Part shown: piece by piece, positions 1 to 11,438 of the stretch
How positions within the stretch are numbered: position 1 is the first letter of the stretch
How the letters are laid out: the number at the start of each line of letters is the position of its first letter
Origin: Stenocarpella maydis
Lineage: Eukaryota; Ascomycota; Sordariomycetes; Diaporthales; Diaporthaceae
Reading direction: 5' to 3'
Length of the DNA stretch: 64,000 bases
NCBI GenBank assembly: GCA_002270565.1
Contig: NQMI01000007.1
Location: 742,110 to 806,109, forward strand
Translations under genes and position numbers: made by a program
The notes under the pieces: generated by a model
Databases searched by the model: none
What the model saw: the letters and a program-made list of their open reading frames with translations, nothing else
Told to the model about the DNA's origin: nothing

Positions 1-74
1 GGGGGGGGGGGGAGGCGATGCAGTCAACCAGATCGCGGATACACACCTGGCACCCAGGCCGACACGTTCCACAG

Positions 75-218
75 CCGGCCACGCCTCGCTCGTATTACCT
101 CACTACTGCGCGGTGGCCCCTCCTGGCGCTGATGTAAGCTGCAACCCACCCAGCCGCATGCAGCCTGCAGCAATGGATGATCGGAAAGACGGACCAGGTG
201 TCTTAGGCAGACCGCTGG
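75..218 (+). repeat. Diverged direct repeat, copy 1
   Basis: About 145 bp align by eye with 1332-1477 in the same orientation. Both copies share the block CTACTGCGCG, then GCTGATGTAAGCTGCAACCC, and further on a block ending TGTCTTAGG. Identity is clear but imperfect, with small indels. No coding potential is shared between the copies, so this looks like a dispersed non-coding repeat or an old segmental duplication. Confidence 0.7.
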
Positions 219-1331
219 TTTGTTTTGGGGTGGTGATATGCATGTAAGAAGACGCCTGCCTGGGTGTCACTTTACTGCGAGTACTGGCCGGAATTATCCA
301 ACTGAGAATATGCAACTCTCACGCAAACCGATGGTTGAGTTGCATGCGACACGTGGTATATAATTCATACTCGTTCGTAGAGTCTGGACATTTCGATAGA
401 ATCAATCATTGTCTTGACTGCCGGGCTATTCTTCTGGCATCTAAGAATGACAATTATGGTTGGGTTGAGGGAATTTTATGTATATGTATGAATAGAACCT
501 TAATAAATCAACTAAGAGTATTGCTTAACTGAGCTCCTCACTGAGACTAGTAGTCCATACTAGATAGTTGGGCCATGTTCAGGTCAAGCAGGATCTTCTA
601 ACAACAGATACTAAAAAGTAGGATTCCCTGTACTTACTAGTCCACACAGTAAGCAGACACGCAAATCAACCCCAAGGTCGATAACACTTGAGTAGCCGGA
701 GCCGGGTCCTAACGTGCCCGGCCTGGATTCGGCGCACCCTTGATTGGGCGCAGGTCTCTCATGCATACAGCACATATGAGAGTGGTGCACAGTAATTTAA
801 AAGCCTGGGTCGTTGTATGTGTCTTCCAATGTGGTTTAGCAAGAGTTCATCTACAATATCAAGCACCAGAGCCTTTCGAAAGCCCGGCATTTCACGCTGG
901 CATTCCATTTCCTTGTTCCGGGAGCAGAAATTAATGCGCAGCGGCCTCTAATGTCGAATATTGACGGTGAGTCCAGCGTTGAAGCATTGGTTGCCGTCAT
1001 ACCATGTCAAAGTCTACATGATTGGGGAACTAGGGGGCCGGCCAGATTTCAGCAAGGTAAGCTGGGCGACAGCCTCGTGTTGCAAAGTCTAAGGTCACGG
1101 ACCAGTCAGGAAAAACACGTGGGAGAAACGCTGCTGGCCACTGAGTGTGGACCTGACGAAGTGTGACCTTGGTCCTCGAGCGTGAAGCATTGGTTCCAAT
1201 GAGGGCAAAGACATGATGATATCTCACCGTCACACTTGTCCCATCCGACGGCAGCCGAAAGGCACATCACATTCGAGACACAAGAGCTGACTGGTTATCA
1301 GCATCTAGGTCCAGGGCTGAGCTTTGGATAA

Positions 1332-1477
1332 CACGGCCACAGCCTCATTCGTCCCACCTTCGCTACTGCGCGAGAATCCCGGTGCTGATGTAAGCTGCAA
1401 CCCTCGCCCCCGCCAGTCCCAGCTACAGCAAATAGAGGATTGGAAAAATGGGCCAGATGTCTTAGGAAGCCGGCTGG
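1332..1477 (+). repeat. Diverged direct repeat, copy 2
   Basis: Second copy of the repeat at 75-218, 1.26 kb downstream and in the same orientation. The strongest shared blocks are CTACTGCGCG, GCTGATGTAAGCTGCAACCC and TGTCTTAGG. Its open frames on both strands are not conserved between copies, which argues against them being genes. Confidence 0.7.
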
Positions 1478-4400
1478 GCTGTGTGCCCATTGACCAGGCA
1501 GCGGTTGTCTTGCTTTGTCGGGTTGCGTCGATATTCCGTTGTAAGGGGCGGGATGCGGGTGTGTGGGGGCCCTGGATGTAAGTGTGTGTCTCACATGAAG
1601 GGTGAGAACAGCAGATTGGGACTGAATATCAGGAGAAAAAAGAAAAGACAGTTTTGCGTATGTATCTACAGACATATGCAGAGACCATCCCGTATAGATA
1701 AGGAGGGTAGATTGGGCCAGGAGTGGAAGGGCCGTGGAACACGCGGTGGAAGGACAGCCTGCCCGACCTGCCCACAGCCTGCATAAGCACGCCCCTTCGC
1801 TGCAGCATCGCCAAGATTCCACGAACGCAGGCATGGCACGAGGCGAGGGGAGGCACGCAGTGCACATGCAAGCTGCCCGATCGATGCCTACTGGGCTGGG
1901 CTGGTGCTTCTCGTGGTCGGTCGCCCAAGGGAGCGCGTGTGCTTAGACGCCTGGTGTGAAGATGCTGCGTGGGGGGTCGAGCAAGGGCAGATAGTCGCGA
2001 GTCTGCAAAGTAGTAAGTAGATAACTCACAATGTTATCATCAGCTAAGTGGCACTATCGCGTGAGAGAAGTCAAGCCAGCGCAGTTCGAGCGTCGTTGGC
2101 CCGTCGTCCCCTGGGCGTCGCCATGCCGGTACTAATCAATCCCGAAGCAGGGCAGCAACCGGCAAGCAGCGCCCAGGACACGGGCGAGGGCAGACGACCT
2201 CGGGGTGATGTCCACTGTTTGCGTGGTGGGAGCGATGGCCTCGTCACCAGGAGGAAGACGCCTCGCGATATCTTGGCGGTGGTGGTTGGCGATTGGGCGG
2301 CAGCTGTCAAGGCCGACGGCAGATGGCCTCAGATGGCCTCGGGGCTTGCTTTGCTTGCTCGGTGAGTGTGGCGGCGCGGTGAGGGCCGAGGGGGGAGGTC
2401 ATCTGCTTGAGCGCACTCTGGTGACCACATACATCCGTACATATTGCTACGTACTAGTGTGTATGGTTGATGTTGGAGTAGCAACGGCGTGTTGTGGCAG
2501 TAGAATCGACGACCGTTTTGCATGGCCCGACCGTTCCGTTTCAACTCACCACTGACTCACCAAGGGCGTCTGCCTTGGTTTCCTCCCACTCCGAGTCTCT
2601 CGTCCTCGTATGTTGCTGAAGAGTGTGGTTGACAGTGATGAGTTGTCCCGACATCATCACGGGCAGGTGACCACAGGGCAGCGACTTGTTCATGCAGGGC
2701 AGGGGCCAGGTGTCAGTCATCCGTGGGCAGAGGGACGAATCGCTGCCGTCTCCCACCCTCACAACAGGCACTACAGCGTGCCATCATGGTGGTGGTGGGC
2801 GAGGAACGGAGCGACGGGAACGGTGCGGCAGCCTCGGGGGGCTGAGGGGCACTGCTGTGGGCACCACAGGGGGATCCCTGAGGCGTGGCTCCCAACGTCC
2901 TGATTTACACAGGCCATGTGATTAATGTCTTGTTAGGGGCCTTAACAAGCCCGTTATTATTGACCTTGAGCTTCCTGTTCCAATATCCAGACTACTATTT
3001 TGGCCAATGAGAAAAATCACCCGAATTTATCTCTCTCGTCTCTGACCTATCCAAGAAATCCCCGCGCGGGGGGGGCTTAATTTAGTCTGAATGGCTCTAT
3101 CTGGCTCTTGAGCCTGAACGCCACGCGACTGGTCGACCTCCACTGGCCTCGGTGACGTTATTTGGCACCGAGCCTACAACCTTTTTTTTTGCTTCTTCTC
3201 CGAGCTGAGAATTGCGAGACGCGAATTGGGAGACTGATGAAGAAGCACTACGCGTCGTCGACATTGTCGTGACTCCTCTTCGGCTCTCGACCACGGTGAC
3301 TCAAACAACCTCCTCTCCCCACGCTGCTCGACCAGCCCCGACGCCACGGACAAGCAGAGGCTATCCCCACCTCGCTGCTGCTGTCGCCCCCACCTGGGTC
3401 TCGTGGGACGGTGGGACGCATCATGGTTTGTGCCCTGCATCGCAGATCCAATGCATCTTGCCCCTGCGCAAGGTGGGCATGACCGGACTCTCGGGAGCTT
3501 CAATGGGTCAGGAGCTGGTTGCCAGCTGCTCGGCCCACCATTTTGCATGGGCACGACAGATTTATTTCATGATTTTGAATAAATTTGTTTTATCGGAATT
3601 TATCCAACGCCTTTTCACTTTCCTCCACCTTGGTATGGTGTGGTGGTGGTATGGTGGTGGTGACCCTCCCGAGGTGGTGACTCCCTCTGGCTGCGGCCAT
3701 CCCGCCCTTCGTGGCAGGTCTCAATCACTACTCCCTCGGCGTCTGCACGTGGGATCCTCGCCTCACCAACTCAATTCCCAGGGATTGATCAGAAGCACTC
3801 CACTCCCACCACGACGCACCGTTCACGGATGTCTCACTCGCTGGCAGTTCGAGGGCGTTTGCCCCCCCCCCCCTTTTATCACGGCCCATCGTCTCAGACA
3901 GAATGGCTTCATCCCCCACAGAGCCGGGGAAGCACAAGACCCGTGGACCTTTGTGTTGGCACTCTTGCGACACGCCGCGAGAGCCTCATTCGATATCACC
4001 CGGAGATGCCTGATACGAAGTGCCTCATGTATCTTGACTTCGACAAAGTACCGCCCCAGGGGGCTGTTGGGCACCGTGTCAGACGCACATCGACGATGGC
4101 GATGGCAACCCAAGATCAATCATGAACTTTCGTCTTATAGATGTTATTATATCTCCGAAATTGGCGCTAACGTCATCGACGGAGGCACCATGTCAACAAT
4201 CCGGCCCTCACCTCATCATCCAGCCCCTCGAGCGCGGACGCGGTTTCTCAGCCGGTACGGGGACGGGGGCCACTGCAAGCGCATGAGGTCGCAGATCCCG
4301 CCCACGCTCTCGATCTGGCTCGGGGCAAGCGTGGCGCTCTTCTGCAGCACGCCATTCCACCTCTTGACGAGCCCCCACTCGTTTGTACATTCCCCGGTCG

Positions 4401-5022
4401 AGGCATGCCGGTGGTGTGGCGAAGTCCCCTGAGAGCATCACTCGGTGGCCTGGTCGCTGATGTGGCCGCCGACGCCAACTCAGAGACATGCCGCAAATGA
4501 GCTCTTCGAAGGGGCGAGAGATGTAGGGGGGGTCAAATGGTGAATTTTCTTGGTGTTCCTGTTAGCATGTTGTTTCGTTGCTGCGAGAGGTTAGTCCATT
4601 TTCTGGCCAGACTCGAGGGGTTGCACACGTACACTGGTCCCCGTTTATCAGGCACTTTCTGTGCGCGTCAACACAGGCGAGGACTTCGTCAGGCCCGCTG
4701 CCGACCATAAACAGTCCGATCCTGCCGGCAACGCCGTTCCTCTTCCAGCCCTAGATAATGGGGCCCGCGGCCGCCTGTTCGAGCCGCGAATGCAGTTTGC
4801 AAACCCCCCACTTCCGATATCTCCGTTCTAGTCGAAGTCGAGCCCCAAACCCTCTTCATCTATTCCAGGAGAATGGCTCCTTGCAATTTGGTGATCGTTT
4901 TCTTCCTTGACTCGCCACCTTGACTTGTTGCGCAATCACAACTAAGTGCGACGAGCAGCAAGAGAACACTATATGTACAGCCAAGCCACTGTACATAGGT
5001 AGACACGGGACATCCCCGAGAT

Positions 5023-6754
5023 CTAATTAAAGTGACTCTTCCTCGGCACGATGGGAAGCCGGGGCCACGGCCGACTGGATTGAGAAGACCGAGCGTCCAT
5101 GCTATACCGCGGCCGCTCAACATCGTCCAAGGGTACTCTGTGCCACTGGTTTCTGCACACGTGCTCGTCGTCCGGCTTCTCGTGGTACGGCGGGCTCGAC
5201 AATGATAATGGGCGGTAAGAGGCAGCGCTCTTCTCTTTGGCGCGGCCTTTAGTCTCGTCTGAACATGAACGCGATTAGCGACACGCCCACTGAAGCGGAA
5301 CGGAAAAGGGCGAAGGTCCTCAGAGAGATGCTCACAAAGATAGACAGTGGTCAACTCAAGCGCCACTGGAGCCCAAGTGACCAGCGACAAGACCTGCCCA
5401 AAAGTCCACTCCGTGTCCTGGTCCGACTCGCCCGCCTTTTGCCTTACTGCCTCCCTGTACGCAGTGAAGAGGAACAGGAACGCCCACATGAACAACCCGC
5501 AGACAGCGCCATCGAGCAACCTGAGGTAAGGCTGTGATGCCTCCCACCTGCGCCGCCATGGCCCTGCGGCCGAGTAGTCGGTCCTCCCGTCCCTGAGGGT
5601 CTCGAGGGCGCCGCGGCGAAACGTCGCGGTCGCGTGGTAGAGCCAGCGGAGGCAGTTGAGCGCGAGGAAGACGTGGCCGGCCGTGGTCATGGAGGCGAGG
5701 ATGGCGCGCATCCTGTGGGAGTCGCACTTTGCGAGCCAGATGTCCTCGCTGACCATGGTGTCCTGGTTCCAGAGGAACCTGAAGTAGACGCCGTAGACGT
5801 AGCGGTAGAGGATCTCGACGGTCAGGGCAAAGATGATGACGAGGAACCAAAGGAAGAGGCGGATCCGCTTGCGGCGCAGGCCGGGGGAGAGCGACTGCAG
5901 CGCCAGGGCCGGGAAGATGGAGAAGGAGGACATGAAGTTGGCGTTGAGGAGGCCGTAGAAGGCGTGCGGCTCGTTCGGGTGGACTATGGGTGCTGCCCAG
6001 CGCGTGATGGAGGCGACGTTGACGGATATGGCGAAGAGGAGGACGGCGCTGGATGGTAGGCGTCAGGTTTAAATTCGATTGGGGGGGGGGGCATGCCCAT
6101 TGATAAAAGTAATAAACTCAAGGCCTACATGACAAACTCACTCTTGGAAAGTGTTCAATGACTTCCGGAAGCAGTTGATGAGGATGCTGTGACCCTCCTT
6201 CCGCCCAGCGGGCATGGCTGTTCCGGAATAGTCTCTGAGACTGTCTGAGAATAGTACAATGAAGTACATGGTTGCAAAAATGGCCAGCATATAGTAGGAC
6301 ATCATAGCCTAATGGTTCGTCAGCTTACCTAGGTAAACATGGCTGCTGGGGCTCCAGGGAGGGTCCGCAAACTAGCAGTACTCACACCAACACCAGTGAG
6401 GTCAGGATCGCCTTGCCACTGAAGTTTTGGACAAACTTCTCTACTGCACTCTGATAGCGGGAAATTTATCATATCCATGAGAAGTGCGTTGTTATCGCGA
6501 AAGTAGTTCTTCTCATGATACCACACTAGGAGGTTGGCATCCGTCGGCTTGGTCCAATTCCGGGGTATCATAGATCCCAGATACCCGATGACAATTTCAA
6601 AAGAGACACCATCCCAGAGCGAGCCCTCATCCTCGTAGAGCTGGCCATATGCAGCAAGCCAGGCGGCGGCCGCAGAACAGTTGGTGAAGTTCAGCCATGT
6701 TGCTGGTGGAGGGCTCCAGGTGGCATTGACAACATCGCCAACGGTAACGACCAT
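5023..6754 (-). CDS. Predicted polytopic membrane protein, four exons
   Basis: I do not recognise a named family; it resembles uncharacterised fungal membrane proteins. Exons on the minus strand are 6754-6386, 6308-6142, 6048-5336 and 5258-5023, with introns of 77, 93 and 77 bp. All introns use GTGAG donors and AG acceptors, and the joined frame gives 494 residues. The ATG at 6754 has an AAAATGG context. The N-terminal about 120 residues are soluble with NAT/NFT glycosylation sequons and several Cys, suggesting an outward-facing domain. About six hydrophobic segments follow, including ones starting MMSYYMLAIF, FLWFLVIIFAL, LLDGAVCGLFMW and VLSLVTWAP. The last exon encodes a polar, Pro/Arg/Ser-rich tail ending PRKSHFN. 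Exon 3 read through its donor gives a false open frame to 4860; the splice at 5336/5258 corrects it. A plasma-membrane or vacuolar role is inference only. Confidence 0.8.
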
Positions 6755-7287
6755 TTTGCAACGTCTGTGAAAAGAATTCAGGGTGCCAATAAAAAGAAGC
6801 GCGCTTCTGGAGAGAAGGAAACGACAGAAGAGATTGACAGAAGATCACCCGCAAACCTTCGTACTGATCGCAGACCAGGATAGGTGTTAAGGTTGGGAAC
6901 TCTGTTGATCATGCTCATATATTTTGTCCGCACTCCCCATCTAGTCTATCCCCATCTAGCCTACTGTAGCCTGCTTAGCTGAGATATAGTATCCAGACTT
7001 TTTTGCGCAACAAGTTCGTCAGAGGCAGCCATACATCCATATCCCTTTCCTTGTCGCACCCCATACTTCATCTCGCTTGACCCGTCATCGGCATGGACTG
7101 CAGCTGTCCAGGCGGGTTTGAAACACAGATCGGCCTGCAGATCTCCCACCAGGGCCACGAGTCATGCTGCGCGTGGCCCACGTGGGAATACACAGCGGGC
7201 ATGCCGTGATGAAGCAGCCAGTGTCGGCGGCCTTGGCAAATCAAAAAGAAACGAGGAAGGGGAAATATAGTACAGCCCAGGCCGGTC
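6755..7287. other. Intergenic, membrane protein start to thioesterase end
   Basis: This holds the upstream region of the membrane protein (minus) and the 3' flank of the thioesterase (minus). I see no further gene or repeat. Confidence 0.5.
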
Positions 7288-8259
7288 TCACAGCACCGCC
7301 CTTCCTTTACCTCGAGGCCTGGGCCGCAGTATGCACTGCTGCGTCATGCACGCGACCAGGTTCCGCTGCTCGTCCCAGAGCCGCGCCTCCGAATATGTGC
7401 GGCCGTGGCCGGCTGCGATGGTCTTCCTCTCACGGAGATGCCAGTTGCTTATGTCGACGCTGGGCGCGAACAGGCGCAGCGCAAAGTCCAGGGTCGAGCA
7501 CGCCCCGGCATCTTCGAAGCCCAGGTGGTCGTGCCACAGCGGGAGGAAGGACAGGCCGCCGTCCATCAGGAACGCGAGGGCCGCGGCCTTCTCACCGGCC
7601 GAGGCCAAGGCGTCCCTCGTCCTGACCCAGTCCCCAGAGCTCCTCTCCGTCACCGGCAGGCGGTCGTGGTCCGTCGGGTGCGTCCTCAGCACGCCCAGGA
7701 CGTTCTGGCCCGACATGCCCTCGGTGCAGGTCCTGCTCTCGAAGTACGTCTCCATCGCCGTGAACATGACGCTGTTCCTGTCGACAATGTCGGCGCCGGC
7801 AGTGCCCCGTGCCACCGCGTCGCGGGCCAGCTCCAGCGACGTGGGGCTGTCGAGGGGCCCCGCGAACGGGATCGACGGCGCCGCCGAGTAGGACACGAGC
7901 GCGGGCTCCTCGGCGTGGAAGTCGGCCAGCAGCTCCATGCACGCGCGCGTGGACCCGTCGGGCCGGCGCTGGCTGACCACGACGCGCCTCGTCGCAAAGG
8001 TCCTGGTGTCGCGCGTGGCGTGGACGGTGCAGGCCAGCCTCTCGGCCGGCGACGCGGGGCCGAGGAAGTGGCCCACGGCCGAGTACAGGGAAAAGGACTC
8101 CGGGACGGTGGCGCAGGCGGCACGTGTTGCCACGCCGGCCGCGCACCCGCCGTAGGCTATGGGCTGCGGGTTGCCGAGGCGCTCGGGCAGCGCGCTGGAG
8201 ACGAACTGCCCGGGCCCGGTCTGCTCGATGGCGAGCTGGTCTGCCAGCGGCCGCGACAT
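7288..8259 (-). CDS. TesB-like double-hotdog acyl-CoA thioesterase
   Basis: It hydrolyses acyl-CoA to free acid and CoA if it acts like bacterial TesB and fungal relatives. It is a single exon of 323 residues, close to the usual 290-330 for the family. The two halves should each form a hotdog fold. By position against the TesB triad (Asp, Thr/Ser, Gln) I see Asp233 in MDGGLSFLPLW, Ser255/Thr256 in CSTLDFALRLF and Gln307/308 in MTQQCILRP. The C-terminus is basic (PRGKGRAVL) and has no SKL-type peroxisomal signal, so it may be cytosolic. It is divergent from the amidotransferase-like gene at 9155, about 0.9 kb away. Such thioesterases occur in some polyketide and fatty-acid-derived clusters, but this one is 46 kb from the synthase and may be a general enzyme. 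Confidence 0.88.
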   Translation of the reverse strand: MSRPLADQLAIEQTGPGQFVSSALPERLGNPQPIAYGGCAAGVATRAACATVPESFSLYSAVGHFLGPASPAERLACTVHATRDTRTFATRRVVVSQRRPDGSTRACMELLADFHAEEPALVSYSAAPSIPFAGPLDSPTSLELARDAVARGTAGADIVDRNSVMFTAMETYFESRTCTEGMSGQNVLGVLRTHPTDHDRLPVTERSSGDWVRTRDALASAGEKAAALAFLMDGGLSFLPLWHDHLGFEDAGACSTLDFALRLFAPSVDISNWHLRERKTIAAGHGRTYSEARLWDEQRNLVACMTQQCILRPRPRGKGRAVL

Positions 8260-9154
8260 TCTCGGGGGTGAGGGGTGGGTGGATCAATGCAACTGACCAC
8301 TCGTGTTGGCAGGTGGAAACGAATGCGGGATATGAACCAGTTGGAACCTTGCTACCAGACTCCAGCACTCAAGAGATGTCCCATGGAGAGACGGAGGAGA
8401 GGTAGGTAGGACAAGTCCGAGGTGGCTGGCTTGGCATCTGACCAGATACCTCGGCACAAGTCACCATCGTCCCATCGTTATCGTGGGCCGAAGAGGCGCT
8501 GTGGGTCCGGAAGCCCCTTGTACAGATCATTTCCGGTGTATGACCCTGCGGCTCTCTACTCAGAGCTCATCTGTGGTATCCTACACATATGGATCCCAGC
8601 AGAGAGGGCACCTCCTTACTCCGGCAGCATTCTTAACACCCAGGCCAGGTAGGCAGGTCACCTGTCATGTCCAAGCATTCGCCATGGGCAGCAGTCCGCT
8701 GCTGATCCCGGAAAAGCCAACGTCGCCTTATCCAACTTCTTCTGGAGGAAGGAGACGTAGCATTTTCTTTTGCTCCCAGTTCCCGTGGAAAGTATGACGA
8801 CTTGCTTTCAACTGCCCTGCCATCGTCACTTGGCTGGCCTTGGTGGAGTAAGCCAAGAGCTAAGCCCAGTGTGGTGGCAACGCAAGCACGCATAACTAGT
8901 CCGGGGCAACAGCACTTGACGCCATGCCTGGTCAAGAGTAGGACGCGTTGGCATTACGCGAGTGGATTCGAGTTTCCCTTGCGCAGGATGGTCTTTAAAA
9001 AGGGAGAGTGGCCTGAGCCGGAAACCGATGCAAATTTCCGCATCATAGTTTCCTTGTTGGCATACCCAAGACCAGAATTTTATCAGTCGGAACAAGATTA
9101 ATTGAATACTAAATCCCCCCCCCCGACGACCTCATTGTCATCTGGCCATACGGA
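8260..9154. other. Divergent intergenic region
   Basis: This is the shared upstream region of the thioesterase (minus) and the amidotransferase-like gene (plus). It contains a C-run at 9114-9124 just before the plus-strand start. No obvious gene or strong inverted repeat was seen. Confidence 0.5.
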
Positions 9155-10069
9155 ATGCCCAAGGAAAAGAAGTACCCGGCCCCGGATACACCGAGAGTGC
9201 GAATAATCGTGCTTGAGACGGACGAGGCTCATCCCGACACGAATGCAGAAAAGGGCAGCTTCGGGGAGGTTCTGCACGGTCGCTTCCAGCATGCAGGTGC
9301 CGAGCACGCGCCGGCACTGAGTGTGGATACCGACATCCGATTCGTGGTGGAAGACAAAGGAGGCACAGTTCCACAGTTTGAGGAGTTCGAGGATTACCAG
9401 GGGGTCTTGATCACGGGAAGCATGTACGATGCTCATGGGGACAACCCTTGGGTTTTGAAACTCATCTCTGTGATGGAAGGTAAGAAACTACAGGTAGACC
9501 TTGTTCCTGTAAGTAGCGGGAAGGCTAACCATCATGAGGCAGAGCTGTGGGTGCGCCGACCTGATCTCCATCTCGGTGGAGTGTGTTTCGGCCATCAGCT
9601 CCTATGCCGAATGCTGGGGTCCGAGGTCGCCCCGGCCCCAACCGAGGACTGGGAACTCGGCCACTCGAAGATCGACCTTTCCCCCGTGGGCAAACAGCTG
9701 TTTCGCACAGATGACAACAGTGTCTATCTCCACCAGATGCACCAGGACCATGTGGTGGCGCCGCCTAGCCCTGAGAGGTCAGATGGCCGGCTCCAAGCAG
9801 GTACGACAGTAGACGTCTGGGGCCACAGTAGCCACACCAAAGTGCAAGGAGTCTATATCCAGGGGCGACTCTTCACGACACAGGCACACGTGGCTTTCGA
9901 TGACGACATGGTCAAGAGGCAGATTCAACTCAGGGTTGACAGCGGTGGCATCAAGGATCTGAACCATGCAGACAGGGCTGTGGAGACGGCACATTGGCAA
10001 GATGATGGCGATGTGGTTGCTGCCGCAATCTTGCGATTTTTCCACGGTGACGATGACAGCATCGAGTAG
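9155..10069 (+). CDS. Class I glutamine-amidotransferase-like protein
   Basis: It belongs to the GATase1 fold family, with fungal relatives such as yeast YLR126C; the substrate is unknown. Two exons, 9155-9479 and 9543-10069, give 283 residues. The 63-bp intron has a GTAAGA donor, a CTAAC branch point and a GCAG end. It is a multiple of three with no stop, so unspliced translation would add 21 residues in the middle of the domain. The spliced join restores a clean stretch leading to the nucleophile elbow GVCFGHQLL (Cys123). The catalytic His is His224 in QAHVAF. In the family this motif normally reads HPEF, so the Glu of the triad is replaced by Ala226. Amidase activity may therefore be weakened or lost. 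The gene is convergent with the amidase downstream. Confidence 0.85.
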   Translation: MPKEKKYPAPDTPRVRIIVLETDEAHPDTNAEKGSFGEVLHGRFQHAGAEHAPALSVDTDIRFVVEDKGGTVPQFEEFEDYQGVLITGSMYDAHGDNPWVLKLISVMEGKKLQVDLVPVSSGKANHHEAELWVRRPDLHLGGVCFGHQLLCRMLGSEVAPAPTEDWELGHSKIDLSPVGKQLFRTDDNSVYLHQMHQDHVVAPPSPERSDGRLQAGTTVDVWGHSSHTKVQGVYIQGRLFTTQAHVAFDDDMVKRQIQLRVDSGGIKDLNHADRAVETAHWQDDGDVVAAAILRFFHGDDDSIE

Positions 10070-11438
10070 ACACTGCGGTAGGTTGGATAAATGCTTGGCC
10101 CAGGCATGTATTGTGTCCTGATGAGATGGGTCCTGGCCGCCCTTTCTTTTTTGCACATGCAACTAAAGAAGCACTTGAGTTCCTGATAAAAGCCAGTACA
10201 GGTTCGACTCTGGCGGCATAAAATACAGATGCGAGGAATTGGCCACCATTTCAGAGACGCGAACGATCGTGAGGTCTGGCCGATCTGTTCGCATGGTTGA
10301 CTTCAGACCCATCCCGCGGTAACCTCACATCAAACCATTCTACTTCCGTAAGAGAAAATGAGGGACACGTGTTCACGAAGGATTTTTCCGGCTCATACTC
10401 AGATCCTGGCCACTGAAAAATGAGAATATGACATGGTACAGAGAGGTTCCCAGGTGCGTAGGCTTGGAATGTCCCTTGAAGGCCTTATTCGCTGTCTCGA
10501 GGAAGTCTCCCGAGCATTCTCCGCGGGCAGACACAGGATTCTTGCATACGGCTTTGGCGTCTCGCACAACTGAGGCGCTCATCGTGTCGTTCTCGCCGGT
10601 ATGTTTCTGCTTGAATCGCTATAGGCGGATCCCGCCGGCCGGGTGACGGAGGAGACCCGTCATTGCTTGATCTTTTGGTCTCTTGAGTATAATGGTAACG
10701 GCGGGCCACTCCCTAAAAAAAACCTCAAGGTTGAAATGGGAGGCAAAATAGTCCTTTATTACATATGTATGCGGCGGATTACGTTGGTGGAGTTAATGTT
10801 GGCATGGCCTAGATTGGCATCTTGGTACGCTGTGGGCCCACACGCCTACCGTGCCACCACCTTCCCTGCCGTATCGACTGGCGCAAAGTCATCCTTCTTC
10901 CTTGCCAAGCTGTTGTAGGTCTTCAGCCGGGGCAGCTGGGTGTCAGGTTGAGCTCGCGGGCGAGACCATGGTGGCTGTTTCGGGCCGTCGGCAGCCATAA
11001 TAGTTAAGTACAACTGTAGTGGTTTTGAGTCGTCAGTGTCAAAGAGCATCGCGATACATCGGCCCAAGATTGCTTTGACCCCCCCCCCTCCAGCGCTGTT
11101 TCGGTGAAACATGATTTGTATATGCTTCTTCGAGAAACTCTTGATTCGGGATATGGAAAGATTGAGATAGAATCGGTGATGGGATTCGAGATGACTAGGG
11201 TTGTACATAAACGCCCTTGAAACTGCATGCTTGACGCCGTCTGGATACAATTTAGTAAATAGCTGGCTTAACTATTCAAGGCTATATCCGGGGTCTCGGA
11301 TTGCTCGAGAAGGACATCTTTGGCACAAAACATTTCCCACTTCCGACCTCCACAGCGACATGAGGAATAATAATCACGCGAGTCAGCTCAAATATATGAT
11401 AGCTTTTCCACAAGCCTCCAGGCCCCCTCCCAAGTTTC
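10070..11438. other. Convergent intergenic region
   Basis: This is the 3' flank shared by the amidotransferase-like gene (plus) and the amidase (minus). It is long for a convergent spacer (1.37 kb). A C-run lies near 11080-11091. A TTCGA-containing stretch near 10200 resembles a tRNA T-loop, but its arms do not pair. No gene is supported. Confidence 0.5.

Larger units (their letters stand above)
1..5022. other. Gene-poor left flank
   Basis: I find no gene I can support here. The stretch begins with a run of 12 G, which may be a contig edge or a low-quality tract. Several long open frames exist on both strands between 1.3 and 4.5 kb, but none starts with a well-placed ATG and continues into a recognisable domain, and frames on opposite strands overlap, as expected by chance in GC-rich DNA. 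The longest (3212-4432, plus) has no ATG at its 5' end and an erratic composition. The region holds one pair of diverged direct repeats (listed separately) and several poly-G/poly-C runs. Confidence 0.6.

Noticed and set aside
1298..1867. 189-codon open frame on the minus strand
   Set aside because: It covers one copy of a diverged non-coding repeat whose other copy does not keep the frame, and it overlaps several frames in other phases.
3212..4432. 406-codon open frame on the plus strand
   Set aside because: It has no ATG at its start and no domain, its composition is erratic (poly-Pro, poly-Trp/Gly stretches from simple sequence), and it overlaps open frames on the other strand. I could not support it as a gene.
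7592..8368. 258-codon minus-strand frame overlapping the thioesterase
   Set aside because: Arg/Pro/Ala-rich shadow of a GC-rich gene; the thioesterase frame carries the family motifs.
10185..10225. tRNA-like T-arm (GGTTCGACTC)
   Set aside because: The stem does not pair, and there is no matching acceptor or anticodon arm upstream. No tRNA or rRNA gene was found in the window.
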